Positions 13,261 through 17,087 of a stretch of 17,087 nt of DNA are shown one piece after another. Where the stretch lies: the NCBI GenBank assembly GCA_964473285.1, contig CAYYOI010000031.1:1-17087 (forward strand), given 5' to 3'. Numbering within the stretch: the first letter of the stretch is position 1; each line of letters opens with the position of its first letter. The DNA is from JBNJGT01 sp964473285 (lineage in GTDB: Archaea; Nanobdellota; Nanobdellia; Woesearchaeales; JACJVW01). Below the pieces are notes generated by a model. It did not search any database. It was not told where the DNA came from and saw nothing but the letters and a program-made list of their open reading frames with translations. The translations under genes were made by a program, and so were the position numbers.

Positions 13261-14100
13261 CTAACTTTCTAATGCCTTTAGGGCGCTCATCTGTGCATGA
13301 GCTTTTGAGAGTAATGTCTCAACTGTGTCCTTTGTCAAAAATGCAGCCTCAAGGCTGAGTGCCTGGGCTTGTGTATGCGCCTTAGTGACTAGTATTGGTG
13401 CGTTGTCTGTTGTGATGTGCCCTATCTCAATGGAGAGTGAAAGCGCATCCTGTGCTGCGGTTGCGAAGTTCGCTTTCAGTTCACCTTCATCAACATCAAG
13501 CACATTCTTGGTGAAAATTGTACCATCCTCGTAGATTGCAAGCAGATCAAGACCTACTGACATTGGTTTTATGTCAAGCCTGCCTAAGATCTCTGCAAGT
13601 TTTGGACTTATCTCTTCTCCTTCCTTGCAGACTACCTTATCTTCCTTGATTGCTACCTTGCCGCCTTCTACACCTGTTTTCATGCCAAATGAACCCAGTT
13701 CGCCTATGATCGGCCCAGGTGCGAAATTGGTTGCGCCAGCTTTCACTTCAATATCTTTTGGTGCAGTCTGTCCTGCTTTTGCAGGTGCACTGCTCTGGCT
13801 TTTCTTGATTGTCCTGTAAAGTGAGAATGGATTGTCTTTCGTGAAAAGCAGAGCTGGCATACCACGGAAATAATTTTCCAGTTCCTTTATGTTATCCTTC
13901 TTGACCTGTTCAAAAGCAATTCGCATGAGCCTTTTCTTGGTCATGATAATCTCTACTTTTCCCCTGAGCTTTTCCCGCATCTTCTGGAGTTGGGGGGCAG
14001 GGAGATTTTCCATGTCAATTATACCTATTATGGGGTATTCCTGCATTAATTTACTGATCTTTGCAACAGTTTCTTTCTTATGGGGTGCTACATGTGCCAT
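13261..14100 (-). CDS. rpl10: 50S ribosomal protein L10 (P0-type)
   Basis: This is the stalk base protein that binds 23S rRNA and carries L12 dimers. The N-terminal rRNA-binding domain starts MAHVAPHKKETVAKI and includes IIMTKKRLMRIAFEQ and MPALLFTKDNPF. The inserted domain with APGPIIGELGSFGMKTGVEGGKVAI is typical of archaeal P0. The C-terminal spine contains successive Ala-rich helices (AHTQAQALSLEAAFL, then LLSKAHAQMSALKAL) that bind L12 dimers. At 279 aa it is short: the usual acidic tail ending in GLGALFG, shared with L12, is absent and the protein stops with TAG right after the spine. The frame beyond that TAG holds no acidic tail, so this is a natural end and not a readthrough case. 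Confidence 0.95.
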   Translation of the reverse strand: MAHVAPHKKETVAKISKLMQEYPIIGIIDMENLPAPQLQKMREKLRGKVEIIMTKKRLMRIAFEQVKKDNIKELENYFRGMPALLFTKDNPFSLYRTIKKSQSSAPAKAGQTAPKDIEVKAGATNFAPGPIIGELGSFGMKTGVEGGKVAIKEDKVVCKEGEEISPKLAEILGRLDIKPMSVGLDLLAIYEDGTIFTKNVLDVDEGELKANFATAAQDALSLSIEIGHITTDNAPILVTKAHTQAQALSLEAAFLTKDTVETLLSKAHAQMSALKALES

Positions 14101-14102
14101 TT

Positions 14103-14756
14103 TTATTCTCCTATCTTAACTGGTTTACCCATAGTAAGCTTGATCATGGATTCTTTGATATTGTTCTTTTCCAGAGGCAGGTGATGCATAAGCTGGTCAT
14201 ATATTGACATTATGTTGTCTGCTATCTTCTCATCATCTGAGTCTTCCTTACCGACAATTGTCTGGTACATGAGATGTTTCTTGACACTGATATGAATCAC
14301 TTTCTGAAGGCGTTCTTTTACTGTCTGAAGATTTGCGTTTGGCGGAACTACGCAGCCTGCCTTAGGGTTTGGCATCTTTCCACGTGGTCCGAATGCTCTA
14401 CCGAATGTCTGAGCGATCTTGCTCATCAGGTTTGCCTGGGCAACAAAGAAATCATAGGTGTCTGCGAATTTCTTTACATCCTTTTTTTGGGTGAAGGATT
14501 GAAATTCGTCATTGTGGACTGCATGATCGAAAGATTCCTTTGCCTGCTCCCATAGTTCAGTTCCTACGAGCCCGCAGATACTAACCGGAAAATCTTTAGG
14601 ATGCGGAAGATCCACGAAGAAATCAACCTGTTGGTCAGGTTTTTTTAGATTAAGATTCTTGAGTGTGATAATCAGGTCTATACTTTGTTTGAAGTTACGC
14701 TTAGGCGTGTTTTCTTTTGCTTGTTTTAATGCGTTGAGCACTTCTTGTCGTTTCAT
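14103..14756 (-). CDS. rpl1: 50S ribosomal protein L1
   Basis: This protein forms the L1 stalk of the large subunit and, in archaea and bacteria, represses its own operon by binding its mRNA. It is 217 aa, normal for archaea. The signature GPRGKMPNPKAGCVVPP is present near the middle, along with FVDLPHPKDFPVSICGLVG and an N-terminus MKRQEVLNALKQAKE. The gene leads the L1-L10-L12 operon, 2 bp before L10. The usual partner L11 is not in this window. A GGAGGT Shine-Dalgarno sequence (14763-14768) lies 6 bases before the ATG. Confidence 0.96.
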   Translation of the reverse strand: MKRQEVLNALKQAKENTPKRNFKQSIDLIITLKNLNLKKPDQQVDFFVDLPHPKDFPVSICGLVGTELWEQAKESFDHAVHNDEFQSFTQKKDVKKFADTYDFFVAQANLMSKIAQTFGRAFGPRGKMPNPKAGCVVPPNANLQTVKERLQKVIHISVKKHLMYQTIVGKEDSDDEKIADNIMSIYDQLMHHLPLEKNNIKESMIKLTMGKPVKIGE

Positions 14757-14769
14757 ACTCTAACCTCCA

Positions 14770-14802
14770 CCCTTCTATCTGCCATCGCAGATAGTCTCTG
14801 GG
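14770..14802 (-). promoter_or_regulatory. hairpin in the L1 operon leader
   Basis: In the mRNA sense the leader contains CTATCTGC-GATG-GCAGATAG (14775-14794), a perfect 8-bp stem with a four-base loop. A further CCC/GGG pairing lies below an asymmetric internal loop (5 against 2 bases). It sits between the predicted start of transcription (about 14804) and the Shine-Dalgarno sequence at 14763-14768. L1 is known to regulate its operon through mRNA structures in archaea, so this is a candidate control site. The match to the rRNA-like L1 recognition motif is not obvious. Confidence 0.45.
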
Positions 14803-14826
14803 ATGAATCTGGGAAATTGGCTTTCC

Positions 14827-14834
14827 TTTATAAA
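14827..14834 (-). promoter_or_regulatory. TATA box of the L1-L10-L12 operon
   Basis: TTTATAAA lies about 74 bases before the L1 ATG, predicting a start near 14804 and a leader of about 48 bases. Unlike most genes here, this operon has both a leader and a strong Shine-Dalgarno sequence. Confidence 0.5.
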
Positions 14835-15003
14835 ACTAACTGTTTTCCTGAGTTTTCCGAGAAATCCGGTTTATATTTTAAGATACTAATGCAAGTTACT
14901 TGCTCTGGCTACTCGCATGAATACAGGTTAATTCAAGGTTTTCCATAAAAAGGCATTTCTGCACTGTTTTAATGCGGTTTTCCTTTATTTAGCTACATAA
15001 ATA

Positions 15004-15011
15004 TTTATAAA
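15004..15011 (+). promoter_or_regulatory. TATA box of the ABC exporter operon
   Basis: TTTATAAA predicts a start near 15033, giving a leader of about 120 bases before the ATPase ATG. It is identical to the boxes at 3050, 8119 and 14827. Confidence 0.5.
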
Positions 15012-15021
15012 ATGACCTGTG

Positions 15022-15040
15022 TTCACCGGGGATAGGTGAA
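15022..15040. promoter_or_regulatory. operator-like inverted repeat at the ABC operon start site
   Basis: TTCACC-GGGGATA-GGTGAA is a perfect 6-bp inverted repeat over a 7-base spacer, overlapping the predicted transcription start. This position is typical for a dimeric repressor that blocks RNA polymerase, as known for archaeal winged-helix regulators. It could alternatively fold as a hairpin at the mRNA 5' end. Confidence 0.4.
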
Positions 15041-15138
15041 TAAATTATGCGACGAACAAAACTAACCGGATTCTTTTATGCTTAGTTGCATTACTACCTG
15101 GGTAATTCTAGGAGAACACGTTAAAGCTTATTTTTCCC

Positions 15139-15146
15139 AAGGAGGG
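15139..15146 (+). promoter_or_regulatory. Shine-Dalgarno sequence of the ABC ATPase gene
   Basis: AAGGAGGG lies 5 bases before the ATG at 15152 and fixes that start. It is one of the few strong Shine-Dalgarno sequences in the window. Confidence 0.75.
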
Positions 15147-15151
15147 ATAGT

Positions 15152-16165
15152 ATGTTATCAGTAAGGCATGTGAATAAATATTTCAGAGACGAGGAGAAGT
15201 CACGTTTGCTGGACCTCTTTGTAAAGCCGCCAAAGGACCTCTTGTTCCATTCAGTAAAAGATGTAAGTTTTCGTGTAGGTAAGGGAGAGGTATTCGGAGT
15301 GCTTGGGCCTAATGGATGCGGCAAATCAACTCTCATCAGGATGATTACCACATTAGTCACACCTGATACAGGGAGCATACGCATAAAGGGGATTGATGCA
15401 GTCAAGCATCCGGAAAAGGTCAAGGATCTTATAGGTAGGGTGAGTGTTGATGCGTCATTTTTCAGGAAGCTTTCATCACTTGAGAACTTATCCTATGCAG
15501 CAGGATTGTATGGGTTGAATCCAGGAAGAGCAAGAAAGGATGCTATCTCCATACTGGAGGAGCTTGGATTATCAGGAGATAAGCATGTCCTGCCTTTTGA
15601 GAAGCTCTCCCGCGGGCAACAGCAGAAGGTTGCGATCGCTAGGGGCTTTTTGGCCCGGCCTGAACTTCTGCTCCTGGATGAGCCTACTACAGGGCTTGAT
15701 CCTGTATCAAAGATGGATGTGCAAAGGTTCATACGACGTATCATGAAAGAGCATGGTGTGACTATTGTCATTACTAGTCATGATATGGAGGAGATAGAGA
15801 AGCTGTGTGATCGCCTGCTCATAATGGATGAGGGAAAGGTGATTGCAGAAGGGACCTCAGAAGAGCTTAAGTCAGGCTTTTGCCAGGGTACACTTTATGA
15901 TCTTCAGACCAATGACCTTGACAGGACAGAAGAGGTCATGGGAAAACTGGAGGGTCTCACTAATCTGAGGAGTTTCATTGATGATAAGAAGCAAAGGCAT
16001 CTTTACGTGGAGCTTCTTGAGGTGGGAGGCGCAGTTGTCAGCATAACCAAGGCTTTGCAGGATAATGGAATCACGTTGCATACTCTAGGGCAGGTTAGGC
16101 CTACACTGGAGGATGTTTTCGTGAAGATGACCGGAAAAACACTAGGTGATAGCGATGGTAGTTAA
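15152..16165 (+). CDS. ABC-2 type exporter ATP-binding protein
   Basis: This is the ATPase subunit of a multidrug, lipid or glycan exporter of the ABC-2 kind (337 aa). Walker A is GPNGCGKST (52-60), the signature is LSRGQQQ (152-158), Walker B with catalytic Glu is ELLLLDEP (171-178), the D-loop is GLDP and the switch histidine is H210 in ITSHDMEEIE. Where the Q-loop glutamine is expected the sequence reads RVSVDASFF (96-104), with V99 at the Gln position; related exporter ATPases of this type share such a loop, I believe, but this is from memory. The C-terminal 100 residues form the accessory domain common in drug-exporter ATPases and end DVFVKMTGKTL. The gene overlaps the permease start by 11 bp, so the two are coupled. 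Confidence 0.93.
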   Translation: MLSVRHVNKYFRDEEKSRLLDLFVKPPKDLLFHSVKDVSFRVGKGEVFGVLGPNGCGKSTLIRMITTLVTPDTGSIRIKGIDAVKHPEKVKDLIGRVSVDASFFRKLSSLENLSYAAGLYGLNPGRARKDAISILEELGLSGDKHVLPFEKLSRGQQQKVAIARGFLARPELLLLDEPTTGLDPVSKMDVQRFIRRIMKEHGVTIVITSHDMEEIEKLCDRLLIMDEGKVIAEGTSEELKSGFCQGTLYDLQTNDLDRTEEVMGKLEGLTNLRSFIDDKKQRHLYVELLEVGGAVVSITKALQDNGITLHTLGQVRPTLEDVFVKMTGKTLGDSDGS

Positions 16166-16967
16166 AGTATACAGGCAGGTCTTTGCATTTGTGCTCAGGA
16201 ATTTTAACCTTTCGAAGCGATACCTGCCATGGGAAGTAGTATTTTTGGTGTATCACATAGTTGGTGCGCTGGCCATAGGGTTCCTTGCTGAGAACATGAA
16301 GGGTGCTGATGCTGATTTCCAGACAATATTATTGTTCCTGCTCATTGGAGAGGTGATGTGGGTATATCTTGCAAGCATCTTCCAGGAGGTGGGTAACCAG
16401 ATAAGTTATGAGCGCTGGGAAGGGACGATTGAATACACGTTCATGGCTCCAATGAAGAGATTCGTACACTTGTTCGGGAACTCGACATATGCTGTGCTTT
16501 ACGGTATCATAAGGACAGGAATAGTACTGTTCTTTGTTGTGCTGTTGTTTCGGGTTGATATGTCACAGGCAAATCCCTTTGCAGCCTTTACTATTGTCCT
16601 GGTATCAGCACTGTCCTTTATCGGGCTTGGGATGATCGCATCCATAATACCTCTGATGAGTCCGGAGAAAGGGGCATAGGCGCTGCATATAGTGGAGGCA
16701 TTGCTCATGCTTGTCTCGGGGATCTATTACGAGATTGATGTGCTTCCAGGATGGATGCAGTTCATCTCTCAGTTCAGCCCTGCAACATATGCGCTTGACG
16801 GGATGCGGCAGTCATTGATACATGGTTCATCAGTTGGAAGCCTTGCGATGAGTCATCTGATACCTTTGTTTGTGATGGGGTTCGTGTTTGTCCCTTTGGG
16901 TGTCTATGTGTTTTCAAAGGCTGAGAAAAGGGCAAAGCGCATCGGTTCGCTGAAAAGGAATGGTTAA
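16155..16967 (+). pseudogene. ABC-2 type permease interrupted by an in-frame TAG
   Basis: This is the membrane partner of the ATPase just upstream: hydrophobic segments throughout, with six spans expected for an ABC-2 permease. Read from the ATG at 16155, the frame is open for 174 codons to TAG at 16677-16679 and then stays open in the same frame for 95 more codons to TAA at 16967. The junction reads LMSPEKGA-stop-ALHIVEALLMLVSGIYY and continues EIDVLPGWMQFIS. This is the conserved S-P-E-x-G-A-Q...LVSG-YY-V-LP-W motif of ABC-2 permeases, in which the stop replaces Gln (CAG to TAG). Everything else is intact, so this is a recent point mutation, a sequence error, or a suppressed stop. A GTG at 16146 is an alternative start. 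The two parts could make a split protein only if translation restarts, and no Shine-Dalgarno sequence supports that. Confidence 0.8.
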
Positions 16968-16982
16968 TTTTTTTTATTTTTT
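16967..16982 (+). terminator. T-rich terminator after the ABC operon
   Basis: Two T-runs (eight and six T) separated by a single A directly follow the permease TAA. Stemless T-runs are the usual archaeal intrinsic termination signal. Confidence 0.6.
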
Positions 16983-17087
16983 GGATATTTTGATTATAGA
17001 TGAATTCTGGTATTTTTCTTGGGAAACTACAATTGAACTAAACCGAATTGTTTGCACACATATATCTCTCTACGGGATATTTATATC
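16983..17087. other. AT-rich spacer at the window end
   Basis: There is no coding frame of note. An inverted repeat ACAATT...AATTGT (17029-17034 with 17046-17051) encloses an 11-base loop. TATA-like sequences CATATATC (17060-17067) and TTTATATC (17080-17087) could belong to a gene beginning past the window edge. Confidence 0.3.

Larger units (their letters stand above)
14757..15151. other. 395-bp divergent intergenic region between L1 and the ABC exporter
   Basis: This is the longest non-coding stretch of the window. From left to right it holds the L1 leader and promoter (14763-14834), then an AT-rich section of about 165 bp in which I see only a small hairpin (GCAAG-TTA-CTTGC at 14891-14903). 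After that come the ABC operon TATA box (15004-15011), an inverted repeat (15022-15040), a leader of about 120 bases and a Shine-Dalgarno sequence (15139-15146). I see no tRNA T-loop signature and no box C/D pair. Confidence 0.6.

Noticed and set aside
14745..14948. Plus-strand frame of 67 codons in the intergenic region
   Set aside because: It begins inside L1 antisense, runs through the L1 leader and promoter, has no Shine-Dalgarno sequence or TATA box at the right place, and looks like no protein family.
14835..15150. A tRNA, box C/D RNA or other structured RNA gene in the L1-ABC spacer
   Set aside because: I found no GGTTC-type T-loop with a matching acceptor stem and no paired RUGAUGA/CUGA boxes. 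Only short hairpins are visible.
16155..16967. General recoding of TAG as an amino acid in this organism
   Set aside because: SepCysS, L10, the lipoprotein, the sulfotransferase and the coiled-coil gene all end naturally at TAG. Reading through L10's TAG gives no sensible extension and would enter the L12 gene.

Overview
The window is a piece of an archaeal chromosome. The evidence is archaeal information-processing genes in archaeal order (Fcf1-type PIN protein, Rpo7, Spt4, S24e, S27ae; L1, L10, L12), an archaeal class I CCA-adding enzyme, SepRS and SepCysS, and recurrent TTTATAAA-type TATA boxes about 26 bases ahead of start codons. Dense packing, many overlapping genes and small versions of several proteins suggest a compact, possibly DPANN-type genome. 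That affiliation is inference and would need marker-gene phylogeny.

Bases 1-5741 form a tRNA-centred block. It holds an unknown 117-residue protein, SepCysS (+), CysRS (-), SepRS (+) and the CCA-adding enzyme (-). The cell therefore encodes both routes to Cys-tRNA(Cys): direct charging by CysRS, and the indirect route in which SepRS loads phosphoserine and SepCysS converts it to cysteine. CysRS lies between the two indirect-route enzymes. It overlaps SepCysS tail to tail and shares a 71-bp divergent, apparently leaderless promoter region with SepRS.

Bases 5814-8056 carry a CPA-type antiporter-like membrane protein with degenerate ion-binding motifs, an endonuclease IV-like protein overlapping it, and a convergent lipoprotein. 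Bases 8154-11444 form one long operon: PIN, rpo7, spt4, rps24e, rps27ae, then a GT4 glycosyltransferase and a sulfotransferase-like protein that look like an accessory addition to the conserved core.

Bases 11437-14756 on the minus strand are the L1-L10-L12 operon followed by a COG1340-like coiled-coil protein. Its Glu/Lys/Thr-rich tail contains a 102-bp (34-residue) tandem repeat broken by a 100-N assembly gap. The L1 leader contains a hairpin that may be an autoregulatory site.

Bases 14757-16967 hold a roughly 395-bp spacer with promoter elements and an operator-like inverted repeat, then an ABC-2 exporter: an intact ATPase and a permease interrupted by one in-frame TAG. A T-rich terminator follows. 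I saw no rRNA, tRNA, CRISPR array or insertion sequence.
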